Assembly (NCBI GenBank): GCA_945638575.1
Contig: CALZDP010000001.1
Span: 62,001-126,000, forward strand
Direction of reading: 5' to 3'
Length of the DNA stretch: 64,000 nt
Source: an uncultured Clostridia bacterium
Lineage (GTDB): Bacteria; Bacillota; Clostridia; Christensenellales; Borkfalkiaceae
This document shows positions 7,901 to 15,411 of the stretch, piece after piece. A program made the position numbers and the translations under genes. Under the pieces are notes generated by a model, which was given only the letters and a program-made list of their open reading frames with translations, made no database searches and was not told the DNA's origin. How positions within the stretch are numbered: the first letter of the stretch is position 1; every line of letters begins with the position of its first letter.

Positions 7901-7929
7901 TTGAATTTTAATAAAATACGTGTTATAAT
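7901..7929 (+). promoter_or_regulatory. Strong extended -10 sigma-A promoter
   Basis: TTGAAT (7901-7906), a 17-base spacer and TATAAT (7924-7929) with an upstream TG (TGTTATAAT). It points at the small ORF at 7994 and the RHS remnant. Confidence 0.75.
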
Positions 7930-7993
7930 GATATTGTAACTGATTGCGTTTTGTTCCAGACGCAAATAAAAAAATAATTTTAAAGAGAATAAT

Positions 7994-8194
7994 ATGCATT
8001 ACGGAAAAGATGTACCAATTAAAGTATGGGGCTTAAATGAACAACTAATCAACAAGGCATTTGACGCTTATTTTGAAAAAAGCGGAGAGAGTTTAAACTA
8101 TATTGTCGATACCGCACCAATACCTGAATTGCGCGAAATATTTCAAAAAGCAAAATTTACGGAAGTTTTAAATGCGTCTGTAGTATTGTTGTAA
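7994..8194 (+). CDS. Small hypothetical ORF upstream of the RHS remnant
   Basis: A 66-residue ORF with good expression signals: AAAGAG six bases before the ATG, and a strong promoter 65 bases upstream. The sequence (VWGLNEQLINKAFDAYFEKSGESLNYIVDT) is soluble and helical and I do not recognise it. It may be a genuine small gene, or the surviving 5' end of a gene broken by the event that created the RHS remnant just downstream. The expression signals favour a real product. Confidence 0.5.
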   Translation: MHYGKDVPIKVWGLNEQLINKAFDAYFEKSGESLNYIVDTAPIPELREIFQKAKFTEVLNASVVLL

Positions 8195-8229
8195 TTAAAT
8201 TGTGCTTGCTTCATTGCTCCGTCAGGTGT

Positions 8230-9567
8230 AAAACAGGAAGTCCCGACGTTATCAGTAAAAACGTTTATTACGATAACACGGATACCGTGCATTATGTCCT
8301 GCGCCTACCGTACAAGTAGCGTAATCATATACATTAGTTTCTGTAAGTGCACATCAGTAAGTTATAGCTATGACGGGCGAACACTTGTATCCACAACCGA
8401 TGCTTGGCACGACCAATTAAAATGTTTCAACAACACCGTTATTAGTTACGTTGCTTCCGGTAACCCCACAAACTATTTGGGTAAAGAAATGACCTGGCAA
8501 GGGCCTTTACTTAAAACAATTGCCGGCGTTGCCATGACCTATGACCTTAACGGATTAAGAACAACTAAGGGTAACAAACGTTATTATTGGCAAAACGGCA
8601 ACCTTATTATGGAGTGTTGGACCGATAACGGCGTTGAAAACTACATTTATTATTATTACGATAACAGCGGTGTGTGCGGTTTCAAGTATAACGGCGAAGA
8701 ATACTATTACCGCAAGAATATTTTTGGTGATATTATTGCCATATACGATAACTTTGCCAACTTAAAGTGCCGTTACGTATATGACGCTTGGGGTAACTGC
8801 AAATTGTATGACGAATACAATAATTTACTTACCGAAGAATCGCAAAATATAGGAAACATAAACCCCTTGCTTTACCGTAGTTATTATTGGGATAAAGAGT
8901 TTGGCTTATATTATCTGCAAACAAGATACTACGATCCTGTTTTAGGTAGGTTTTTATCCCCCGATAATGTGAACTATTTGGATCCCGAAACAATAAACGG
9001 ATTAAATCTATATGCATATTGTAATAATGATCCGATAACTGTTAATAATAGCAAATTTAAAGTATCACCATTTGTGAGTAATACTATTATTAACAGTACT
9101 AATCTCAATAAGACTAATAGTGCGAGCTTTCATAGTATCAAAAAGCGCCAAATAAATCCACTTGGCTTTTCAATTGGACTTATAACACCCGAAAACTATG
9201 ATATGCCATTATGGATGTCTGCGTATGCATGCTATATTAAAGGAACATTGGGTTGGGGATATACTTTAGGTGATGGTTATTCATTTGCATCATTTAGCGC
9301 AGGGGTTTTAGATGCGGTATTTCAAACACCCAAATGGTTTAATTTTTTACCAGATGAACATTTGCTAATCCAAATATATATTTTGGCGTTGGAACTTGGA
9401 CGCTCAATGCTTCAGTTGGACTTGGTATATCAGGAACAGCCGAAATTATTTCGGGTACCGTTGGAATTCAATTCGGCGATGTTGTAAGTATACAGGCAAA
9501 AGGTTATGTTGGTGCCGGAATTACCTTTGATTTTACTAATGGTATTAAATTCGGTATAGGATATTGA
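8230..9567 (+). pseudogene. Frameshifted remnant of an RHS/YD-repeat protein (C-terminal part)
   Basis: The largest open piece is 8294-9487. It carries YD-type repeats (YDAWGNCKLYDEY) and the RHS-core signature YYWDKEFGLYYLQTRYYDPVLGRFLSPD, then LNLYAYCNNDP and a variable tail. Two breaks are visible. About 8245-8292 in another frame reads DVISKNVYYDNTDTVHYVL, RHS-like, then stops. Near 9360 the main frame becomes nonsense while frame +1 continues sensibly as FANPNIYFGVGTWTLNASVGLG to GIKFGIGY and a stop at 9567. RHS proteins are large secreted or wall-associated polymorphic toxins or adhesins of 1000 residues or more. Here the N-terminal bulk is missing, so the gene is almost certainly dead. 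Confidence 0.82.
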
Positions 9568-9771
9568 ATAAAAAATGGGATGATTTAACAAACGTCTAAT
9601 TTTCTACTTAATCTATAGCAAAGCAACAAGAAAAACTTGATAGAGTTTACTTAAAAAAGCGCAAAAAGAAAGATAAAAAAATCGTAAACATTAATAAAAA
9701 GTTAATGAAGAATGGTATTTGTCTATGCACGACACTGATTTTAACGACAAACAATAAAACAACTTCATAAA

Positions 9772-9809
9772 ACTACGGCGAACCCTTTTCGGGTTCGCCG
9801 TAGTTTTTT
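9772..9809. terminator. Rho-independent terminator, probably bidirectional
   Basis: ACTACGGCGAACCC-TTTTC-GGGTTCGCCGTAGT is a perfect 14-bp stem with a 5-base loop followed by TTTTT. A short A-run on the left side lets it also end the hydrogenase operon arriving on the minus strand. The surrounding 9568-9854 holds nothing else I can support. Confidence 0.93.
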
Positions 9810-9854
9810 AATTATATTATATTTTTGAGATACGTTATAATTTCACTTTATATT

Positions 9855-11282
9855 TTAAAATTGCTTTGTGACGGAAGTGGCGTCTAAAATGGACTTTTCA
9901 TAGGCTTCCCTGCCGTATTTGTCTACCTCTGCCTTGTTCTTTTCGCCGTGAGTTAAACAGCCTGCGCCGCCGATACAACCGCCTATACACGCCATACCTT
10001 CGATAAAGTTTGCGTCTAACAGGTTCTTGCTCTTTTTAAGCAAGGCTATCTTACAAGCCTCGATACCGTCGCAAACGCAAGGTTTTGCCTCGAAGTCGAT
10101 ATTCTGTTCCTTTATGGCTTGCGCTACAGCGTCGGAAAGACCGCCGGAACGGGCGAAAATTCTGCCAAAATATGAAGCGTTATCCAAAACGTCTTCGGGA
10201 AGAGTGGTTATATCTTCGTCTAAACTATCGAAAAGGGCTTGGAGTTCTTCAAAGGTCAAAACGCCGTCAACGTAAGGTTTGACTTCTTCATGCTGGGCTT
10301 CCGACTTTTTAGCCGTACAAGGGCCGATAAAGACTACTTTTGCCTTCTCATCTATACTCTTTATGTATTTAGCGATAGCCGTCATAGGCGACGGATTATG
10401 GGATATAAAAGGCACTAAGTCGGGGAAAGCAGACTTAATATATTTAACGAATGCGGGACAGCAGGAACTTGTCAAAAAGCCTTTTTGGGCGAGTTCTTGA
10501 GATTCTGCCTCGGCAACCATATCTGCGCCGAGAGCGGCTTCGATTACGGTATGGAAGCCCATAAGTTTAAGTCCGGATATTACCTGCCCTAATTTGGCGT
10601 AGGTAAACTGACTTGATATAGACGGCGCAACCACCGCGTACATTCTGTAATCCTTGCCTGCTTTTGCCTTTTTAAGGAGTTCTATGACGTTTACAATGTA
10701 AGATTTATCCATAATTGCCCCAAAAGGACACTGGTAAACACAAGCACCGCAGGAAATACACTTTTCGTTGTCGATTTTTGCCGCTTTGTTTTCGTCCATG
10801 GAAATTGCTTTAATTTTGCAAGCAACCTGACAAGGACGTTTTCTGCCGACAATTGCGGTATAAGGACACACTTTTGAGCAAGCGCCGCATTCCTTACACT
10901 TTGACTTGTCGATGTGAGCAACGTGGTTTTCGTCAAAAGAAATTGCGCCGAAACGGCAAACGTCTTCGCAACGGTGCGCTAAACAGCCTCTGCAAGCGTT
11001 AGTAACTTCGTAACCGCCGACGGGACATTCGTCGCAAGCAATTTTGATGACTTGGATAACGTTTTTGTTTTCTTTATCGCCGCCCATGGCAAGTTTTACC
11101 CTTTCGTTTACGATTGCCCTTTCCTTATAAATGCAACAACGCATTGTGGGAACGGGCCCCGGAACGATGATTTCGGGAATTTCCAAAATACGGTCAAAAA
11201 GTTGGCCCTTCCACGCAAGCCTTGCTACTTCACGCAAGACCTTGTATTTAAGATGTTGTACTTTTGTATCGAATTTACGCAT
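9855..11282 (-). CDS. Group B [FeFe] hydrogenase, monomeric, ferredoxin-type
   Basis: A 475-residue enzyme with multiple 4Fe-4S motifs in the N-terminal 200 residues, including CKECGACSKVCP and CISCGACVYQCP. The H-cluster domain follows. Its three signature motifs are TSSCCPAFVKYI at about 271-282, FIGPCTAKKSEA at about 318-329, and EGMACIGGCIGG near 430. The forms TSSCCPAF and GPCTAKK, rather than TSCCPMW and MPCxxK, are those of group B hydrogenases of anaerobes, which are thought to couple to ferredoxin. It is the last gene of the operon, 9 bases beyond the phosphatase and just before a strong terminator. The HydE, HydF and HydG maturases it needs are not in this window. Confidence 0.88.
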   Translation of the reverse strand: MRKFDTKVQHLKYKVLREVARLAWKGQLFDRILEIPEIIVPGPVPTMRCCIYKERAIVNERVKLAMGGDKENKNVIQVIKIACDECPVGGYEVTNACRGCLAHRCEDVCRFGAISFDENHVAHIDKSKCKECGACSKVCPYTAIVGRKRPCQVACKIKAISMDENKAAKIDNEKCISCGACVYQCPFGAIMDKSYIVNVIELLKKAKAGKDYRMYAVVAPSISSQFTYAKLGQVISGLKLMGFHTVIEAALGADMVAEAESQELAQKGFLTSSCCPAFVKYIKSAFPDLVPFISHNPSPMTAIAKYIKSIDEKAKVVFIGPCTAKKSEAQHEEVKPYVDGVLTFEELQALFDSLDEDITTLPEDVLDNASYFGRIFARSGGLSDAVAQAIKEQNIDFEAKPCVCDGIEACKIALLKKSKNLLDANFIEGMACIGGCIGGAGCLTHGEKNKAEVDKYGREAYEKSILDATSVTKQF

Positions 11283-11291
11283 TTTTTACCT

Positions 11292-12467
11292 CTAAAAGTA
11301 ACTTACCTTGACGCGCTTTCCCATTTTAATAAGACAGCGGGAAAGTTCTTCGACAAGATTCATTTTTATATTGAAATTTATGGGAAGATCGGGGTTTTGG
11401 TGTGCCGGGTTTACCGCCCTGCCCACGTAAAAGTTTATGTCGGTGGCTTCTTCAAACAAAAACCTGCAGATAAGCGACGCGCCGTCCCGTTTGAAACCCC
11501 ACTGTTCGTAAGACTTGTTGTCCGCAAGGTAATCTTTTGCATAGGTCAAAACCTTGTTCACCGTGATTACGCCTTCGGTAACTAAGTCAACGCCTTCGAT
11601 TTCAGCAATGGGCGGAACGTCAGAACGCTCGAATTTAAGGCTGGCTTTTAAGGGCTTATTGAGATATTTTGCCGCTATGGTAGAAGTAGTACCGCCGCAA
11701 ACGATGTGTTTACCTTCTTTAGAAAAGAACAAATTCATCATTCGCGTGCAGTCGTCTCTGTTGGAAGGAGGTCCGAAAAGTATGTTCATGGGAACACGTT
11801 TTCTTATTTTTACCACGCAAGCGGTGGCGTCGTCGCCGGGGCGGTTGCCGTAAAGTTTATTACACTCGTCAACAAGCATGGTTGCTAAGGTTTTTGCGGT
11901 GTAACCGCCTGCGTTTACCGCTTCCATAAACGAAACTATATCGCTATGTTTCCAACCGAAGTTAAAGGCGGTGCCGATACCCGCGTGCGGACAGCCGTCG
12001 CTCATTAAAACGAAAGTGTCGTCAACTTGAAGTTCGATTTCCGAACGGTATATCTTTTTTCCGCCGATAACGGTTTCTATGCGAGGATAATCGTAATTAA
12101 ATCCGTCTCGAAGAAGGATCGCTTTAGGATTGTCGTATTCGATAAGTTCTGCAATTTTGTTTGATTTGATATGCAAAATCGTGAAAGTGGAATAAGCAAC
12201 TCCCCTTACCGAGCATATAGGCAGAGTGCCGGCAATAGTCGCAACACAGTCCTCAAGCGGAAGCCCTTCCGCCATCATGGTAGATATGATTTTTGAAGTT
12301 AAAGTCGACAAAATACTTGCTTTTACGCCCGAGCCCAAACCGTCGGCTAAGACTATTACGACGGAATCGTAATCTTCGTTTTCGATAATATCTATATGGT
12401 CGCCGCACAGTTCTTCGCCGTAATGGTTTACGCTTTTATAACCTATGTCGGAGCAAAGATCATTCAT
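11292..12467 (-). CDS. SpoIIE/PPM-type serine/threonine phosphatase linked to the sensory hydrogenase
   Basis: A 391-residue protein. Residues 1-225 form a PPM/SpoIIE phosphatase with metal-binding aspartates in VLADGLGSGVKA, LMSDGCPH and GDDATACVV. Residues 226-391 are a second domain (ILFGPPSNRDDCTRMMNLFF, then VCGGTTSTIAAKYL) found in phosphatases of hydrogenase clusters; its function is unknown to me. It overlaps the hydrogenase-PAS gene upstream by 8 bases, so translation is coupled. In the HydDB scheme this pairing defines the phosphatase-linked group C hydrogenases. The target phosphoprotein is unknown. Confidence 0.85.
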   Translation of the reverse strand: MNDLCSDIGYKSVNHYGEELCGDHIDIIENEDYDSVVIVLADGLGSGVKASILSTLTSKIISTMMAEGLPLEDCVATIAGTLPICSVRGVAYSTFTILHIKSNKIAELIEYDNPKAILLRDGFNYDYPRIETVIGGKKIYRSEIELQVDDTFVLMSDGCPHAGIGTAFNFGWKHSDIVSFMEAVNAGGYTAKTLATMLVDECNKLYGNRPGDDATACVVKIRKRVPMNILFGPPSNRDDCTRMMNLFFSKEGKHIVCGGTTSTIAAKYLNKPLKASLKFERSDVPPIAEIEGVDLVTEGVITVNKVLTYAKDYLADNKSYEQWGFKRDGASLICRFLFEEATDINFYVGRAVNPAHQNPDLPINFNIKMNLVEELSRCLIKMGKRVKVSYF

Positions 12468-14133
12468 CGGAAATACTCTCCTTTAACTTATAAAGGGCGG
12501 TTTTGGTTTCGGCAACCGTTTCGCCTAAAAGGGAAGCGATTTCCTGTACGACGCGCATTTGCTTATCTATAACTTTATCGGCGATTTCAACCGTTTGAGT
12601 TTCGATATTTTCCTTTTTGGTACGTACCGTTTCCACGTCTGTTACGTCCCTTAAAATGCAGATTAAAATTCTGTAATCTTTATCGAAAACGATCGTTTCT
12701 TCAACGTGTTTATTGTATTCGGCAAGATATCTTCTTCTGTCCCTTATTGCTTTTCCGGTAGATAAAACTTCCATAAAGTCCTTAGGGTCGAGTATGCGGA
12801 CTATCTGATCGCCCAAAACGTCGGAAGCCGATTTGATATTCATAATTTTTCTTGCCGCTTTATTTATCTGCTGAACTTCTAAATCTTCGTTGAGTACGAT
12901 TAGTCCGTTAGGCGTGTTGTTTACGATATTGTCCGAAAAACTTTCCGCTTTATCCTTTAAGTAAGGCAAACACATAGAGATTTCCGCCTTACCCTGATAT
13001 ACGGCAATAGCCTTTTCACGGCAACTGTTGTAACCGCAACTTCCGCAATTTAACTCGTCGGAAGGCTTATTTTTACCCATACGGCGCAAAATATCGGCGA
13101 TTTCCGCTTCGCTTGGCATAGAGGATTTTTTGTCGATTACGCTGAAACTTTTTCTTAATTCTATACGGTCGTGGCTGTCTATCGGGAAGTCTTTATTTCC
13201 TGCGTAATTAGCAACCGCAAGATAATCTTTAACCGGAGAACGGTGGAATTTTTCCATAACCGGACCGCCGACGCAACTGCCGACGCAGGCTGACATTTCG
13301 ATAAAACAATTATGTATTTTGCCTTCCTCCAACTCCTTTAAAACGGCAATGCAGTTTTCTACGCCGTCGATGGCAAGGTATTCATAACCGACTATGTTTG
13401 ACATGGTCTTTAATATACCGCCCGTCGTCGGAAAAAACCTTGCGCGACTTTCATCGTTACTGTCGCTTTCCTTATCGATGACGATATTTTCCGCCGCCAG
13501 CCATTTTGTTAATTCTTCAAAGGTCATCGCCACGTCAACGTAGCCGTCATATGCTTGCGCTTCGTCCTTTTTGGAAAGACAGGGACCTATGAATACCACT
13601 TTGGCGTTGGGGTTGCGCTTTTTAATATCCATTGCGTGCGCCTGCATGGGGGAAAGTACGTCTGCAAGATACATAAGTTCTCTCGGATAATACTTTTGAA
13701 TAAGCAAATTTACCGTATGACAGCAAGAGGAAATTATGACGTCGCGAGATTTATCGCGCATCATGTTTTCATACTCGGTTTTAACTATGGTTGCGCCGAT
13801 TGCCGTTTCTTCAACGTCGTAAAAGCCTAACTGTTTCAGCGCTTTCGTCATGGCTTTGACGCCGATGCCGTCGTAATTTGCAATAAATGAAGGCGCCAAA
13901 CTTACGTAAACGGGATCGCCCGATTGGATAAGCACTTTTACCTTTTCGGTATCGTCAACTATCTCCTTGGCGTTTTGCGGACATACAACGAAACAGTGTC
14001 CGCACAATATACATTCGTTACCTATAATACGCGCCTGATTTCCTGAAAATTTAATGGATTTTACAGGGCAGTAACGTATACATTTGTAACAGTTTTTACA
14101 GTTCGATTTCTTTAAAGTAAGACAATCCGCCAT
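12460..14133 (-). CDS. Putative sensory [FeFe] hydrogenase with PAS domain (group C, phosphatase-linked)
   Basis: A 557-residue multidomain protein. Two [4Fe-4S] motifs open it (cysteines 12, 15, 18, 22 and 41, 44, 47, 51). The hydrogenase H-cluster domain has FIGPCLSKKDEA and EMSACVGSCVGGP, but its first motif is ISSCCHTVN rather than TSCCP, so the conserved proline is replaced by histidine. An Fe-S domain (CGSCGYNSCREKAIAVYQG) follows near 365, then a PAS domain at about 405-500 (NTPNGLIVLNEDLEVQQINKAA) and a helical tail. Such group C proteins are thought to sense H2 or redox state and signal through a partner, here the overlapping SpoIIE phosphatase. Sensing rather than bulk turnover is inference. 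Confidence 0.85.
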   Translation of the reverse strand: MADCLTLKKSNCKNCYKCIRYCPVKSIKFSGNQARIIGNECILCGHCFVVCPQNAKEIVDDTEKVKVLIQSGDPVYVSLAPSFIANYDGIGVKAMTKALKQLGFYDVEETAIGATIVKTEYENMMRDKSRDVIISSCCHTVNLLIQKYYPRELMYLADVLSPMQAHAMDIKKRNPNAKVVFIGPCLSKKDEAQAYDGYVDVAMTFEELTKWLAAENIVIDKESDSNDESRARFFPTTGGILKTMSNIVGYEYLAIDGVENCIAVLKELEEGKIHNCFIEMSACVGSCVGGPVMEKFHRSPVKDYLAVANYAGNKDFPIDSHDRIELRKSFSVIDKKSSMPSEAEIADILRRMGKNKPSDELNCGSCGYNSCREKAIAVYQGKAEISMCLPYLKDKAESFSDNIVNNTPNGLIVLNEDLEVQQINKAARKIMNIKSASDVLGDQIVRILDPKDFMEVLSTGKAIRDRRRYLAEYNKHVEETIVFDKDYRILICILRDVTDVETVRTKKENIETQTVEIADKVIDKQMRVVQEIASLLGETVAETKTALYKLKESISDE

Positions 14134-14137
14134 TATA

Positions 14138-14389
14138 TTATCCCCTTATTTTAGATAAAACTTTGTCGTTGAAAAATTCTTGAAAGCCTTCTACGGTAAC
14201 CCCCGTATACACGGTATCGTCAACGGTTACGGTTACACCGATACGGTTACACTTTCCCATACAAAAACTGCCTGCAAGGGTGATATCGTTATCAAGACCG
14301 TTTTCTTCAATGGCTTTTTGAAAAAGCTCGACTATCTCTTGCGAACCTTTTAAGTGACAGGAACTGCCTACGCATATCTGTACTATCAT
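14138..14389 (-). CDS. Thioredoxin-like [2Fe-2S] ferredoxin (NuoE/HydC C-terminal type), copy 2
   Basis: An 83-residue thioredoxin-fold [2Fe-2S] protein with the ligand pattern CVGSSC near the N-terminus and FCMGKC about 35 residues later, as in the C-terminal domain of NuoE/HydC. It lies 2 bases beyond its paralog and 4 bases before the hydrogenase-PAS gene. The likely role is electron transfer to or from the hydrogenases. Confidence 0.87.
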   Translation of the reverse strand: MIVQICVGSSCHLKGSQEIVELFQKAIEENGLDNDITLAGSFCMGKCNRIGVTVTVDDTVYTGVTVEGFQEFFNDKVLSKIRG

Positions 14390-14391
14390 AT

Positions 14392-14634
14392 TTATTTTAC
14401 CTTTGCCAAAATTTCGGTATTGAAGAATTCTTCAACCGTTTCGGGCTTAACCGAATACAAAACTTCGTCAACGGTAACGCATACGCCCTTTTGGCAGTTG
14501 CCCATGCAAAAAGTACCGGATAAGTCTACAGATTCGTTAAGGTTATTTGTTTCTATAAGGTTTTGAAGTTGTTCTACAACCTGTCTGGAACCTTTAATAT
14601 GACAGGAACTTCCGATGCAAACTACTACTTTCAT
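14392..14634 (-). CDS. Thioredoxin-like [2Fe-2S] ferredoxin, copy 1
   Basis: An 80-residue paralog of the next gene, sharing CIGSSCHIKGS and FCMGNC and a C-terminal VEEFFN. Ligand cysteines are at the same spacing. The tandem arrangement suggests duplication followed by divergence, perhaps to serve two partners such as the group C and group B hydrogenases. It is 20 bases beyond the kinase gene. Confidence 0.87.
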   Translation of the reverse strand: MKVVVCIGSSCHIKGSRQVVEQLQNLIETNNLNESVDLSGTFCMGNCQKGVCVTVDEVLYSVKPETVEEFFNTEILAKVK

Positions 14635-14654
14635 TTTTATTATCCCCTTTTTTA

Positions 14655-15401
14655 TTATTCAAAGTCAACAACTTGCGCCCAAGAAAGTAAAAATTCTCTT
14701 TCTTTTGCATTACCCGTTGCCGATTGCGAAGCCGCAACCAACGGCATCCATTTTTGTACGTATTGCTTTTTTGTACCGCTCTTTTCACAGAAAAGATCGA
14801 GATATTTTTTTGCCCCGTCAAAATCGCCGGACAGCCAAAATAGCAAGTAAGTCCTTGCCGCGTCCGCCGAAGCATTACCCTGTGTGGCGTGCGCCCAATC
14901 GATGATATAGGCGCCGTCTTCGGCAATTATTACGTTGGACGGATTATAGTCGCCGTGGCATAGTTTGTTATGCTTGGGCATGGATTCAAGCCTTGTGCAA
15001 AGGTCATAACGGGTGTTTGCGTCAAAGTCGGCTTCCGCTATTTTACGGCTCATTTTGTCCTTTAACTTGTTAAGTAGCGGATTTGTTTTTGAATGCATTT
15101 CTATCTGCAAATCCACGAAAAGTTCAAGGTATTCGTCCTTTTTATCGGGGTTTTCGGTCATAAGTTGCTGTAAAGTTTTACCTTTTATATACTTGGAAAC
15201 TATAGCCCACTTGCCGTCGATGGTTAAAACTTCTTCGATTTTCGGAATTTTTAAGCCGGTTTCTTCTACCCTTGCCTGATTTAAGGCTTCGTTTAATACG
15301 TCCGCCTTGGAATATTCTTTGTTAAATACTTTTATACAAAGTTCGCCGTCACGGTATACGGTTTTGGTGTTTCTAACCGCTATTACTCTGTCAAGATTCA
15401 T
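14655..15401 (-). CDS. Aminoglycoside-phosphotransferase-like small-molecule kinase (TIGR02172-like)
   Basis: A 248-residue protein of the APH/choline kinase fold. The catalytic loop is LCHGDYNPSNVII and the metal-binding motif is YIIDWAHATQGN. IVSKYIKGKTLQQLM marks the hinge. It resembles the TIGR02172 group of unknown substrate. It is unlikely to be a resistance gene, since it is embedded in a metabolic operon between adhE (10 bases before) and the ferredoxin pair (20 bases after). What it phosphorylates, and why it sits with alcohol and hydrogen metabolism, cannot be told from the sequence. Confidence 0.75.
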   Translation of the reverse strand: MNLDRVIAVRNTKTVYRDGELCIKVFNKEYSKADVLNEALNQARVEETGLKIPKIEEVLTIDGKWAIVSKYIKGKTLQQLMTENPDKKDEYLELFVDLQIEMHSKTNPLLNKLKDKMSRKIAEADFDANTRYDLCTRLESMPKHNKLCHGDYNPSNVIIAEDGAYIIDWAHATQGNASADAARTYLLFWLSGDFDGAKKYLDLFCEKSGTKKQYVQKWMPLVAASQSATGNAKEREFLLSWAQVVDFE

Positions 15402-15411
15402 AAATTCCTCC

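Noticed and set aside
8294-9487. Intact RHS protein gene
   Set aside because: No signal or N-terminal bulk, and the last 40 residues are in the wrong frame while another frame carries the expected tail.
10691-10936. 81-residue minus-strand ORF inside the hydrogenase gene
   Set aside because: Other-frame shadow of the group B hydrogenase; its cysteine pairs derive from the overlapping ferredoxin motifs.
11052-11585. 177-residue plus-strand ORF
   Set aside because: Shadow of the hydrogenase and phosphatase genes on the other strand; no start signals.
14655-15401. Antibiotic resistance aminoglycoside phosphotransferase
   Set aside because: The fold is shared, but the operon context and lack of resemblance to known resistance enzymes favour a metabolic kinase.
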